Of a stretch of DNA of 64,000 nucleotides, positions 1-12,325 are shown one piece after another. The stretch is from assembly GCA_037951105.1 (NCBI GenBank), contig JBAMJV010007663.1, forward strand, positions 1-64,000. Reading direction: 5' to 3'. The position numbers and the translations under genes were made by a program. The notes under the pieces were generated by a model that saw only the letters and a program-made list of their open reading frames with translations, ran no database searches and was not told the DNA's origin. Each line of letters starts with the position of its first letter. The first letter of the stretch is position 1. This DNA is from Echinarachnius parma (taxonomy: Eukaryota; Echinodermata; Echinoidea; Clypeasteroida; Echinarachniidae).

Positions 1-1
1 C

Positions 2-1317
2 TGTCGACACATTACAACTAAAATAGTTAGTAAATATTTACAGAAAACATGCAAACATATATGATGACGATAATACTGTCCTTGTTTAAGAAGAGCCTTT
101 ATATGAACTAGTCATAAGCTTTGGATGTGATATTGCGCCCACATGTAGTGGTGAGCTTGTAATGACACAGTTGGACCTTGGGGACAATATCACTTGATTG
201 GAAAGTCCCCAAAATATATTCCCATCCCAATAGTGGGTATATATAAAATAATGCATTCAACGCGCGCAGCCAGAATACCAGAGAGTATTATTGTCATTGT
301 ATATATATCTTCATTGGTTTGTAAATATTCAGTAGATAACTTTAATAAGTTTACAAGTTCAAGAATGATTCAATAGCTATTGTGGGGTAACACAATCACA
401 TGATTCAATAGCATTGGATAACACAACAACGACTCTACAGAAAGCTCCACAAAAAATCCATTCAAATCTCAACACTGCATAACCATCCACTCTTAAGAAA
501 TACATAATGCTAACAGTTGATTACTAATGAGGTAAGATATTCAAAAGTGTAATAATGTGCTTACCTGAACAGAAGAAATATTAAATATGTCAGGCAACAA
601 TTCATTTGATGTTGTCTCAGTGCAAGTCAGAGACAGAAGAGGCTTATAGATGCGTGATGAAGATGCCTGACTTTGGATATGGGTTATACCATTCCTCAAC
701 TAATAAGGTAAAAAGCATAATTGCTTTCATTAATATATGTTCAGGGATAAGCATTTAACATTAAAATACATCACAGCATTAATACAGTTGATACATAACA
801 TAATCATATAAATAACTTCCCGACTGGAGAAAGATAACAGTCATATTATAAACAGTCATAATTAATATGTTATGCACATTAATGTGTAAGGAGCCAGCGC
901 ATCCCCTTGGTCCAAGTAATGAGATGATCCACACAGGGTTCTTTTCCTTGTCTGGGCTGTTCTCAGACAAACTTGACCAAACACTTGCCAAACAATGTTT
1001 GAACAATTTCTTATCTTCTCCCTGCAACAATGGAAGGGTAAACATAAACTTGACGTTTTGAGGGCTGTACGAATGGCACACCACACACCATTATACCGAT
1101 GGAGGAGTTAATTAAACCTCCTTGATTATACTGTGATATAATGCACATAGCTAAATGGGGGCATATACATTGTGTAACATACCCTAGCTGTATGGAGAAT
1201 GTACTAAACCTGTAACAAGTTATAAAATAATAATATAGCGCGGTTCAGTCATGAACTCACCTAGTACAATACTCATAATAATAAATATATTAATGTTGCC
1301 ACTAAACAGGGGCTACA
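2..1317 (-). repeat. Long terminal repeat (3' copy)
   Basis: This aligns along its whole length with 4598-5906, differing by scattered single-base insertions and deletions and a few substitutions. On the minus strand there is an open stretch (about 702 down to 565) that ends in a good splice donor (TTCAG then GTAAGC). It could be a spliced leader segment of the element, or chance. The short frames in this region are not conserved between the two copies. Confidence 0.7.
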
Positions 1318-4300
1318 TAATCTTCCGCCCTTAAAAGCAAGTGTCCTCATCAAGACAACAGCCGACATACAATTCTTCATGAAGCCTTATTATAAATACG
1401 CAATGTAAGTGACTATCTTTAGATGTCACTGTGTAGTCCTCATGGGAGGTGACATAATTGGCGACGCCAACTATTTCGTGGTCCTGCCGAATCCATAATG
1501 TTTGTCAGAATCCTTGTTCAGATACGGAGATTCATCTCGGGCATCCTATGAACTTGGGATGAAATCGGGTAAAGTACTGTATACTTTCCTTGTCCCAATG
1601 TCATCATTGTATGTATCTGTCTTCAGGGTGAACTGCAGCTTCGCGTAGAAGTAAACTCAGCTTCAAGGCGACAGGTGGCAATCAAAGTTCAGTAAACGTA
1701 AGAAACGATGAGCGCTGCAATCCCCTACTATCATCTTTGGTGGCTGTACTAGCTCCTTGTCCGGCACTGGCTAGACCGGGACAGGCTAAGACGCATGCAT
1801 CTGGCAGATCGATGGCGGCCACAGGTAGATCCCCCGTCCTACCACTTAGATATGAGAACCTCATTCCTAGGACATGCCTCTACACATTAGCATACTAAAG
1901 CATATTGACTAAGAAGGAATCTACAATAATTCTAATACAAAAAGCACAACATATAGGTATACCTATGAAATAGTATCTTTTCAATATTATTACAAGTAAA
2001 TAAGAAACTACGTCATGTGACATGAATAAGTACAATTTAAGTTACTCAACATAATCAGATCATGAAAGCCCGCATTTGCTGAACGAGAGCCAATTTAAAT
2101 CTACATCGTGCTGCCTACCAAGGTTGATCATAACGTAAGCCTTACTAGGTCCTGACACTTTATTGTTCCCTGGTAGACTTTCTACTTACTTTTACATGTT
2201 CAATGACTCTGGTTATCTGCACAATCGACATCACTAAGAATCACACACTATCCACCTCAACATCCACAATCACACCATGTATCAACTTGTTTCGCATGGT
2301 GGCAACTGTCTGATCATTATCTTCGACAACAATATCAAGAATTAGCAAAATTATTATTTTGAGTATTATTCATTCAAAATTTGGGGGGTTTTGTAACATG
2401 TTCATGCCCTGTCGTACTTGTATCGTCATGGTGATGTTATGTCATACAGACAAGTCGGTCACTTGGTCGGGTATGGTCAATGTCATTTTCGTCAGGGTCC
2501 GGGGTTAGGGTCTGGAATATGTTCAATTAGGGTCAGGACTCATTTGGTATGATGAAGATGTCCCCATCGTCGTCTTCATCTTCTAACCTCACTAATTAAC
2601 TGTAGTTAGGCAGTATTTTTACTGAGCGGGCTCCGTCTGGGCTTTTGCCTGGGCGGCTTAATGGTCGATAGGTCAGGGTCACTAGGTCCTGTCATTGGCA
2701 AGAACGTCATAATGGGGTTGAGATTGACTGGGAGGGAGAGGAGTTTTATTTTGGTCTCGGTATCTCGCCGTTGGGATCGTCGTCGGCGTCGTCGGCGTTT
2801 GTTGCGGGAACGACGTCGGCGGCGATCTCTGGCATACCATGCTACCCCGGACAGGCGCAAATTAGGTCCCGGTTACATTCTCTGCCCTCTGACCTTTCTC
2901 ATCCTATTACTAATCTCGAAACTCTACAAGTTCTCCCATCCCCAACACTTGTTGCCTTTTGTTAGGAATATTATTACTAATAGGCTGTCCCAATGAATGT
3001 AAAAACATCTTGGACAGCAGGCGCAGGCAATGTTATAAAAACCGTAGCCTTTCCTTACGTGGAACCATTTATAACAGTCCCTGTGCAGCGAAGCGATGGG
3101 GGGAGGTCTTGGAATTCGAACCCATTATATGGTCCTATCAATTACATTATATGATAATCACTAATTCACTTTGCGGCCCTACGCAAGTATGCACCAAAAA
3201 GAATTTGAGGCGACTGCTGCGTTTCCTCCTTTCCGAGGTTGCCATTTTGTCTAATTAAAGTCAATACGGTCAATTAAAGAATACAACTCGAATCTAATAC
3301 AATTAAAAAAATCACAAATACAAAGTAAAACAAAATCAAAACCAAAAACTCTGCCAATGAGAACTATACAACACCTAGGATAGGCCTTATAACCGGTTGC
3401 AATAAACAATATTAAAAGTGAACCAAATACCCTAATGTTACCAGTTTTACCTATAATTCATAACGGCCTATAAATCAAAGCAAGGGGTCAAGGGTCAAGT
3501 CATTATCATTAGGTTAGTAAGTCATTTAGTGTGTCATTATCAAAAGTAAATCGTAAAGTTGTATGTCATACGATCAGACAATGAACATGTTACTAAAAAT
3601 CAAAAACAAAAGAAGTTGACTTTAGCAAATATAAAATATTCAAAATTCAAAATATACTAAAAAACAATAACCTCGATCTGCTACAATTGTAGCACCGACA
3701 TTTTTGGGGTGGGGTGAGGATCACCAATTATCCAAAAACAATTACCAAACGCAGCGGAAGTCTTACACAATATTGCCATATACCAGGATCTTTTCTTTCA
3801 TTAGAAACTATGCAAATGATTCACCCCTTTGCTTGCCGGTTCCACAGGATAAACGTTCACACAAACATTACACACACAAGTACCATCAACATATACAAAC
3901 AATTCAAATCATACAACGAACACCAAGAACATATCACAGGATAATACAGTTACACAATCAAAGCAGTCACGCTCATTCTAGCATACACCAAGAGTCTGAA
4001 AATCTAGACTTATTACTCATTGTATATGTGTAATATATATAGGGATGCTTTTCCCTTTATTACTTAAAACTTATTTACATAATATTTACAACTGCATGGG
4101 AAGTTTAAAACTCCAAGACACTAGTTAACTTGACATCTTTGTATATGTCATGAAGTGTCCATAGACACGTATATATTTATAACTTATTCATTACTACTGG
4201 AACAAAGCTAACCTTGCACTTGAAAGTTATCGAACTTCTAAAAACTAATAGGAGGTTAAAACAAAAACAATAAAAATTTAACTAAACTATTCAACTACGA

Positions 4301-4597
4301 TCAATGCTAACCCTACAAAAGGTCCATAACTTATCAACAACCTTTACATTTACATCCTATATGATAACATTTGGACATGAGGGTTCATTTCCCAAGGTGG
4401 TAATGGGTTGAGGCGACGGCCTTTCATTGTAGTTATTGTAGTTGAAGTAACAACGTTGTCTCCTGAACAGAAGAAATATTAAATATTGTCGGCAACAAAT
4501 CATTTGATGTTTCCCTCAGTGCAAGTTCAAGAGACAGAAGAGCTAAAGTGAATAATACTAAAATACCTTTAATATTATTATTAATTATAAATCCTCA

Positions 4598-5906
4598 TGT
4601 CGACACCATTACAACTAAATAGTTAGTAAATAATTTACAGAAAGACATGCAACATATATGATGACGATAATACTGTTACTGTTTATAGAGGCTTTATATG
4701 AACTAGTAAGCTTTGGATGTGATATTGCGCCCCATGTGGTGAGCTTGTAATGACACAGCACTTGACCTGACAATATCACTTGATTATGGAAAGTCCCAAA
4801 AATATTCCCATCGCAATTTGGTATAAAATAATGCTTCCACGCGGCGCAAGCCAGAATAACTGAGAGTATTATTGTCATTGTATAATATCTTCATTGGTTA
4901 GTAAGTAATCAGAGATAACCTTTAATAAGTTTACAAGGTTCAAAGAATGATTCAATAAGCATTGTGGGTACACAATCACATGATTCAATAGCATTGTATA
5001 ACACAACCACCGATCCTCTACAGAAAGCACACAACAAATCCATTCAAATCTCACAACTGCATAACCATCCACTCTTAAGAAATACATAATGCTAACAGGT
5101 TGATTACTAATGATAGTAAAGATATTCAAAAAGTGTAATAAGCAAAAACTTTGGCTTACCTGAACGAAAGAAATTTAAATATTGTCAGCAACAATTCATT
5201 GATGTTGTCTCAGTGCAAGTCAGAGACAGAAGAGGCTAAATGATGCGGAGAAGATGCCTGACTTGAGATGGGTTATACCATTCCCAACTAAAAAGGTAAA
5301 AAGCTTAATTGCTTTCATTAATATTATGTTCAAGATAATGCATTTAACATTAAAATCACACAGCATTAATTCAGTTGATAACATAACAATAATCATATAA
5401 ATAACTTTCCCGACTGGAGAAAGATAAACAGTCATAATATAAACAGTCATAATTAAGTATGTTATGCACATTAATGTGTAGGCATCGCACCCCTTGTGTC
5501 AAGTAATGGAATGATCCACACCAGGTGTTACTTTCCTTTGTCCTGGCTGTCAGAACAAACTTGACCAAACACTTGACCAAACATGTATTGAACAATTCTT
5601 ATCTTCTCACCCTGCACAAAGGAAGGGTACACATAAACTTGACGTTTTGAGGGGCTGTACAATGGCACAACCACAACACCATTATACCGAGGGGGTTTAA
5701 ATTAAAACCTCCTTGAATATACTGTGATATAATGCACATAGCTAAATGGGCATATACATTGTGTACATACATAAGCTGTATGGAATGTACAAAACTGTAC
5801 AAGTTTAAAATAATAATATAGCGGTTCAGTTCATTGAACTCACCTATGTACAATCACTCATAATAATAATATATTTAATGTTAGCCAACTAAAACAGGGG
5901 CTACCA
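4598..5906 (-). repeat. Long terminal repeat (5' copy)
   Basis: This is the second copy of the ~1.3-kb repeat, ending at 5906 with the same GGGGCTAC(C)A edge. A shorter third copy of one LTR sub-segment (the piece around 563-645 and 5157-5235) occurs inside the element at about 4468-4545. There the sequence that carries a splice donor in the LTRs continues instead into unrelated DNA. Confidence 0.7.
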
Positions 5907-6212
5907 TTTGCAGTAACACAAGACTCAAAAAAGGGGAAAACATAATCATAGATTATTCCTTATTAATTCAAGAGTTTTGAATTAGAGGTTTTCAGAGACC
6001 CCAGCCCAAGTGTTTTGAGGGACCAGACCTATATCTGATTAAATGCAAAATAAGATAGTATGGTAATTTAAGACATTTACAAGGACAATTACATTTATTT
6101 TATCTGAACATACAGTAGAGTACAAGGTGTAGTTCATATTTAATATATTTTTGTTACATCTTTATTTTGTGTTTTTTCTAGTCTTAGTTTTTCTAGCTCC
6201 ACTCTGACTAAA

Positions 6213-6455
6213 GCCCTCTGCTGACTAGGAGGCGACTCGACCGCTCATTCGGACTGGTTTCTCACTCTGGATCGGCTCAGTTTTCAGTGCCTCGCGGCAC
6301 ACATATTGCCAGTCGAGAGACTGTCGGATGCCAGTTTGGGGGCCGATTCAACTACCAATGAAACGGATCCCTCACCCGACCGGGCTTCTACCTCTAGCCT
6401 GATTGAAACACAGTCGGATCGGGTCGAGTCGGCTTCTGTCTGCAGAGAGGGCTTT
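6213..6455 (+). pseudogene. Candidate coding exon, unidentified gene
   Basis: A GC-richer island in AT-rich DNA reads open for about 80 codons, rich in Ser, Thr, Asp and Glu (for example DASLGADSTTNETD then RASTSSLIETQSD). It looks like a disordered protein segment. The frame continues upstream through one TGA (6209-6212) toward a pyrimidine-rich tract and TTTTTCTAG at about 6190-6198. No good donor is visible after 6455. I do not recognise the protein. One sequencing error could explain the internal stop; otherwise this is a decayed exon. Confidence that it is, or was, protein coding is moderate. Confidence 0.35.
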
Positions 6456-6656
6456 ATATGTTGACCGAAATATTAATCTGGTATTTTAGGCAATACTTTT
6501 CTCACATTCGAATCTCTACAGCATGTATATTTATTTGAAAATTTACAAACCGTAACCAAAAGGGCATTTAACTCATGCATATCTTTAAAAATAGGTACAT
6601 GTTTATGTGTTCAAATGATTTTAATTTTTGTCCACATCTTTATCTTCTGTTTGTAG

Positions 6657-6770
6657 TCGATGCACTGGGCCAGTAAGAAGATGAAGGAGCGCATGCTATG
6701 AAGACGGATCACAGCTCAAGCCACAAGACCTCTGGCCATTCCACAGACTCCACGGATAGCACCAACCAAA
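6657..6770 (+). pseudogene. Candidate exon with frameshift, unidentified gene
   Basis: The stretch starts after an acceptor (TTTGTAG) and ends at a consensus donor (CAACCAAA then GTAAGA). It encodes SMHWASKKMKERML, then needs one extra base to continue as KTDHSSSHKTSGHSTDSTD. The splice signals and Ser/Thr/Asp-rich composition match the island at 6213-6455, so the two are probably exons of the same plus-strand gene. The frameshift may be a real mutation or an assembly error. At about 6945-7012 there is a degraded copy of this exon end plus the intron start (AGACGGGATCAC, then GAGACAATTGCAG). Protein identity is unknown. Confidence 0.35.
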
Positions 6771-7563
6771 GTAAGACAATTGCAGTAATAGAAACAAAAT
6801 CTCTGGTAAATTTCACTTTCCGGAAAAGATGATCGTTTGTATTACCATGGAGAAGAATGGCCTCTCGATCACCTATGAGACATGGTACTTAATGAGAGGG
6901 TCCCATTCACATGGACAATGCCTAGTTGACAAGTAAGATACATCTTCAAGTAAGAGTAAGACAATGCCTAAGAGCCGATGCATAGAAGACGGGATCACAA
7001 AAGTGAGACAATTGCAGTTATTAAAGCATTCATATAGATTTGCCACTCAGTAGCACTGTTTTTACGTTGGCGATTAATTAATTTAAGAATATGTAACTAC
7101 AATCAAACAAGTGTATTGTGACTACATAAAGGAAACAAGTAAAAGTGTAATTGTATTGTGACCTCTATAACTTTATTTTTGTATTTAAAATTTGAGGACA
7201 TATTTGGAGAGTCTAGATATTGTTATTATGATAAGTTTAAAAATTGCTGGATGTGGAGATAATCTATCATGTTTACAGTTCAATTTCAGAATTTTTTGGG
7301 ATGAAATGATAGGCCTTACCCATTCAAGACTGGTCCTGAAAATACATTGGGCTGGGGTCTATGCATGAAATGCATCTTCTGGCAGAATCAAACAGACTTG
7401 AACAGGTTCATTAATTGAGTCAAACGTGTAGGGAAACTGACCACAATATATAATATAAATAAAAAAGGATCTTTGATTCAATTACACAAAATAGCTGCAT
7501 GACTATCGGTGATCACCTGCATATATCTCTCAAGTTGATTTCTATCCTTCAGGTTTATGACAG
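6771..7563. other. AT-rich stretch, no gene seen
   Basis: Apart from the degraded exon-end copy near 6945-7012 I see only AT-rich sequence without a supported coding frame, RNA gene or clear repeat. Confidence 0.4.
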
Positions 7564-7675
7564 GTTTATAATAGCTTCTGACCACAACGAGCAGTGAAAT
7601 CAACAAATTGGAAAAGATCTCGGGTTCAAATCCTAGAGGAAGGATCCCATTTTCTTTGCTCTTTTTCATTTGGGT
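7564..7675 (+). mobile_element. tRNA-derived SINE fragment
   Basis: This shares GGTTTATAATAG.TTCTGACCAC and a 3' tail (TTTCTTTGCTCTTTTTCATTT) with the copy at 61646-61800, and the tail with 37845-37935. A B-box-like GGGTTCAAATCC (7621-7632) supports origin from a tRNA promoter. No intact tRNA fold can be drawn, so this is not a tRNA gene. Confidence 0.5.
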
Positions 7676-8139
7676 TAATTAATTGATAACTTATTATTGG
7701 TAATTATGACTATTTTTTAACATGATTCCGCATGCATTTCTCCTTGTTCATTCCATTTCATTTCTCACGATTTCTCCATGCGGTTAATTGGTCGAGAGAG
7801 AAAGGGAGATGACGTTTTGAGGAAGTTCAGAAATTACCGAAATTTAAGATTCCACATCTAGTGAGAGAAACCATCCCTGAGAGACGCAGCCTTGGTCAGG
7901 CCACAGTCTTGAATAGTGCTTAAGAGCAGAGCTCGAACCACTAGGGGGGGGGGGGCCCCAAGATCACCTCTCCCACATAATGACTGGCTCGTCCCCCATA
8001 TAACCCAACCCCCTACGTGTTCCTCTCTCTGAGCTTAACTGTGGCTGTACCCTTTCCCCTGCCAGCTATTCCATTTCACTGTTGAGTAATTGTCTTTTTA
8101 ATTCATGCATCCTGCTAACATTTGAGTTATCATAAGGCA
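7676..8139. other. Non-coding stretch
   Basis: AT-rich DNA with a G run at about 7946-7954. No gene or clear element is seen. Confidence 0.35.
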
Positions 8140-8880
8140 GTTATAAGTGATGGGTTCTGATTTTTCAAATGTCCTCCCTTAATTATTGAATTGAAAGCCT
8201 TCTGAGACTCTTTTCAAATGTAGCAAAAAGTATGCGATTTTAGGATACAGTGATTAGTTCATAGTATTCCAGAATGTGGGTACTTCACGGAAACAATCAA
8301 GGATAAAATCCATACTTGCCTACCTTGTCCCCGTTTTTATCGGAATTGTCCCATTTATTTTTTTTTTGAATTTTTTAGAAAGTGTAAAATCGGGAACGTC
8401 CCGATTTTTAAGTTAAAAAAAAAAATTTATTAATAATAATTTTTTTTTTTTTTTTTTTTATTTTTTTACTTTAACTTTAACTTTATTAACTGTATAGAGA
8501 CAACATTTTTAAACGTAAATCTGAGACCAATCTTGCCTAGTAATATTGGAAGATATTATGAAAAATGGTCCGAGAATGCATTTAAATACTCAAAAACGTC
8601 AAGGCCTGGACCCCTGTCGCAATGGACTTTGTGCTTGCAATTGCAACTTCCCGCACAATTGTTGCAATTATGCCCGCGGCTTTGGTCCCCCGGCACAATT
8701 TTTGTCCCTCTTTCCAAAATTCAAAATGTTGGCAAGTATGAAAATCTAACATTTTTTTTTTCTCACTAGGTAAGCATTGTTTGCTTTTCTCTAATATCAC
8801 ATAATATAATTCAGAAAGAATCTTACAATGATATTGGTGTATGATTGAAGTCTCAAATGGTCACTTGTGGGAAAACCTTT
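8140..8880 (+). mobile_element. Dispersed MITE copy, split by a second insertion
   Basis: The two outer parts (about 8150-8310 and 8747-8880) align with the continuous copy at 40075-40420, for example TGATTTTTCAAATGTC near the start and ACAATGATATTGGT near the end. Related copies lie at 16001-16343 and 52285-52647. The middle (8311-8740) is a separate element inserted into it. Confidence 0.5.
8311..8740. mobile_element. Inserted element with CATACTTGCC ends
   Basis: The ends are inverted (CATACTTGCC at 8311, GGCAAGTATG at 8731-8740) and are flanked by a 6-bp direct repeat AAAATC (8305-8310 and 8741-8746), a plausible target duplication. The interior is A/T-homopolymer rich and non-coding. 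The superfamily is not determined. Confidence 0.55.
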
Positions 8881-9511
8881 ATAAGTTATGCAAGAAGCAT
8901 GTGGGAGTATGCCTATTGTTTTTGTTAAAAATTTGCCTTTCAAAAATATGAGGCTTATTTATCTGTCCTTACCAAATAGTTTGTAATCAGTTTGTTTTAA
9001 GGCTTGTTCATATATGTAGTGCAATCTCAGTATTCAGTTTTGTAGGGAAAAGACTCAGACAATATTTGTTTGATGAAACATTTGTTATGCCTCATGCCTT
9101 CAGTTTTCAGATATATATTGTATAGATCTTGAAAATGTTGTAAACCAAAGGAATGGATATTTAAATTATAATAATAATAGTGTTCAGTTTATTGATAAAT
9201 GTAAACTATGCACATTACCATTACAACACAAGCAGTTCGGATGACTGAAATTAGTTTGTTTACAATTCAGATTAAGTGCATTATTTAAGGGAAGTACCGT
9301 TTCATAGCAAAAAAAAAAACATCCAGAATATATATGTGGGCAGATAATAAATTGTAACAATTTAACATAATTCATATGAGTAATGAGAGCGATTGACAAG
9401 TATATAAAATATAATAATTAGTGTACTTAAAAAAAAAAAAAGTATTATGTAATGGGAGTTCAAAATGACAGAATCCACTTTTAATAACACCATTGCCCTA
9501 CCGGAACCTGG
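8881..9511. other. AT-rich stretch, nothing recognised
   Basis: Low-GC DNA with short A runs (9310-9320, 9428-9440). No supported gene. Confidence 0.35.
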
Positions 9512-9513
9512 TA

Positions 9514-11000
9514 CAGTGGAATCTCTTTATAATGAGCTCTGTTATAATGAGGTACCTGAAACAGCGAGGTTAATTTCACAGATTTTCTCCAGTTCCTATG
9601 TACAGTGGAACCTCTTTATTAATGAGCTCTGTTTTAATTGAGGTACCTGATACAGCGAGGAAATTCACAAGGACAGGTTCTATTCAACAGTGGAACCTCT
9701 TTATTAATGAGCTCTGATTTTAATGATGGTTAACCTGTTACAAGCGGGTAATTTCCACAGATCCCAGTTCTATGTAAAGTGGAACCTCTGTATTAATGAG
9801 CTCTGTTATTAATGAGGTTACCTGATACAGCGAGGTAATTTCACAGATCCAGGTATTATGTACAGTGGGAACCTCTTATTAATGAGCCTCTGATTTATTG
9901 AGGTTACCATGATATACAGCGTGGTAAATTTCACAGATCGCAGGTAATATGTACAGTGGAAACCTCTTTATTAATGAGCCTCTGTTTTAATGAGGTACCT
10001 GATACAGCGGGGTAATTTCACAGGTCAGGCATTCTATGTATAGTGGAAACCTCTTTATTAATGAGCTCTGTATTTAATGAGGTACCTGATACAGCGATAG
10101 TAATTTCAAAGGTCCATGTTCATGATACAGTGGAACCTCTTTATTAATGAGGCTCTGTTTTAATGAGTGTACCTGATAAGCGAGGTAATTTCACAGACCA
10201 AGTTCTATGTACACAGTGGAACCTCCTTTATTAGTGAGCTCTGTTTTAATGACGGGTACCGTGATACAGGCAAGGATAATTTCAAAGGTCCAGGTTCTAT
10301 TGTACAGTGGAACCCTCTTTATTAATGGACTGCTTGTTTTTAATGAGGTACCCGATACAGCGAGGTAAATTCACAGTCCAAGGTTCTATGTACAGTGGAA
10401 CCTCTTTAGTAATGAGCTCTGTTTAATGACGTACCTGATACAGGCGAGGTAATTTCCAAAGGTCCAGGTTCTAATGTACAGTGGAACCTCTTTATTAATG
10501 AGCTCCTGTTTTTAATGAGGTACCTGATTACAGCGAGGTAATTTCAAAGGTCCCAGGTTCTAATGTACAGTGGAACCCCTCCCTTTTATTAATGAGCTTC
10601 GTTTTAATGAGGTACCTTGATACAGCGAGGTAATTTCAAGGGCCAGGTTCTATGATACAGTGGAACCTCTTATTAATGAGCTCTGTTTTAATGAGGTACC
10701 TGAAATACAGCGAGGTAATTCACAAGGACCAAGGTTCTATTGTACAGGTGAACCTCTTTATAGCGAGCTCCTGTTATAGCGAGGTACCTAGATAAAGCGA
10801 GGGTAATTTCACTGGACAGGTTCTATGTAAATGTGGAACCTCTTTATAAAGCAGCTCTGTTTTAATGAGGTACCTATATCAGCGGGGTAATTTCACAGGT
10901 CCAGGTCTATGTACAAGTGGAACCTCGTTATAATGAGCTCTGGTTATAATAAGTTACCTGATGTATAGCAGTGAATTTCACAGGTCCAGGTTCTATGTAT
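9514..11000 (+). repeat. ~84-bp satellite array derived from a transposon end
   Basis: About 18 imperfect copies of a unit that reads roughly ACAGTGGAACCTCTTTATTA, then a GAGCTCTG...GAGGTACCTGATACAGCG section, then TTTCACAGGTCCAGG. Each copy repeats the pogo-like terminus and adjoining DNA. Copies differ largely by one-base indels scattered along the unit. Confidence 0.85.
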
Positions 11001-11847
11001 TTATTACTTTATTTTTGTTTCACCACCCATTCAAGACGTGATTGATTTGGTATTTTCGGGACAATCTATGAAAGGGTTAAGCCCTCATACAACGAGGATA
11101 TGTGATATAATGAGGTATAATTATATGACTCCTATAAAGATAAAATCTTTTGGTGTGCTGAGTGGTTCAAATGCTGTCAACGTGACCGATCGCTACATTA
11201 CAAGGATGAGAAGCGTTATAATTGACCGATGCAGATCAATATAACCGCGTTATATTTGACCGGTGACGTAATTTACGTCCACTATTGGGTGTATAGTGAA
11301 GATGAAACAATGTGCGCGAATTAGCATCCTGGCACACGCGAGCGTTGTTAAGCTTCTACAGAGATTGCGCTGATCCGAAAGTAAATTTGAAAGGAAGGTC
11401 GATTAAAGAAGGCATTTTGCGCAGCATTTCGATAACAACACATCTGTTCTACTTGGAAGGATTTGCGATTTAATCTAATGATTTTTTTCCCCCCCCCCCC
11501 ACCCCCCTTGTCCATAATTTTATTTCAACCACCCAAATTTATATTTAATCCTTGAATTTGGTATCTATAAAGAGGTCATCATAATATAACAGAATATTGA
11601 CTTTTTCCTTCGGGAACCATATAAATATTTCATTTCCCTTGGGGCAGTTAATATTTTTGTCTCGGAATACTATATTTTCTTCCTCAGCGCTACGCGCTTC
11701 GGGAAAAATACAATGACCCTCTCGACACAAATATAACATCCCTCGAGGATCTCAAATGTTATATTGCACCCTTCAAGGACAGTCAATATCTGTATAATAT
11801 TCAATGGGCCCACTGGCCAAGGTGCTTGTTATAATGAGGTTTTACTG
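9514..11847. mobile_element. pogo/mariner-like element expanded by an internal satellite
   Basis: The ends are inverted (CAGTGGAATCTCTTTATAAT at 9514; TTATAATGAGGTTTTACTG ending 11847) and both are followed by TA (9512-9513, 11848-11849), as expected for Tc1/mariner/pogo-type elements. The same terminal sequence recurs at 27165, 30282, 51319, 57269 and 60880. There is no transposase frame. Inside, the first ~1.5 kb is a tandem array of the terminal region; the rest (11000-11800) is unique-looking, with a C run at 11490-11500. Confidence 0.55.
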
Positions 11848-12116
11848 TATTTTATTTACAGTCTAGGTGGAAAGGGTGTATATTACTTTCAAGTGTTAGT
11901 CAAAATGGGTTATAGCTTATTATCAGTTGAAATGAAAGACCAGTGAGGTAGTGAAATGTAAAGTTTGTTACAATTTCTTTCAGATGCATTTCACTTCCTT
12001 ATCATTCGGTTGCTATTTTGTGTATTGTCTTTGTTAGGTATTTTATGTCGAATTGTGTACATGATGTTAATATTTACAATGTTAGTAAATTGTTTGAAGT
12101 ATAGTAAGGTATAATT

Positions 12117-12325
12117 TATCCCAAGTCGAAATTCCCATATAAACCCATAGAGAAACCCATAGGAACAATCCTATTGGTTTATATTGCTTTCCTTTGGGAA
12201 ATGTCTATGGGGATCCCAATAGAAACCCATATTCCACTTTCCCTATTGAAAACCAATAGAAACCCATTAGCCTATGGGTTTTTATTGAGGTTTTGAATCT
12301 ATGGGTAAATTTTGACCTTGGGATA
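12117..12325. mobile_element. Small inverted-repeat element (MITE)
   Basis: The ends TATCCCAAG and CTTGGGATA are inverted. The interior is rich in short inverted motifs around AAACCCATAG and CTATGGGTTT. Non-coding. Confidence 0.5.

Larger units (their letters stand above)
2..5906 (-). mobile_element. LTR-type retroelement, no recognisable pol
   Basis: Two direct repeats of ~1.3 kb (2-1317 and 4598-5906) flank ~3.3 kb of internal DNA. Read on the minus strand each repeat begins TGTAGCCCCTG and ends GTCGACA, the usual TG...CA form. Just before the lower-coordinate repeat (the 3' LTR in this orientation) is a purine-rich tract at 1318-1336, reading AAGGGCGGAAGAT, as expected of a polypurine tract. 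No convincing gag, reverse transcriptase or integrase frame is visible inside, so this is either a non-autonomous (LARD-like) element or a copy whose frames are obscured by many small indels. I find no canonical TGG-type primer site after the 5' LTR. Only one flanking base is present on the left, so the target duplication cannot be tested. Confidence 0.55.

Noticed and set aside
2606-2996. Arg-rich open frames on both strands
   Set aside because: They arise from a CGTCGTCGGCG-rich low-complexity patch; no family resemblance.
9514-11000. CRISPR-like array
   Set aside because: The repeats are tandem without unique spacers, resemble a transposon end, and the genome is eukaryotic.
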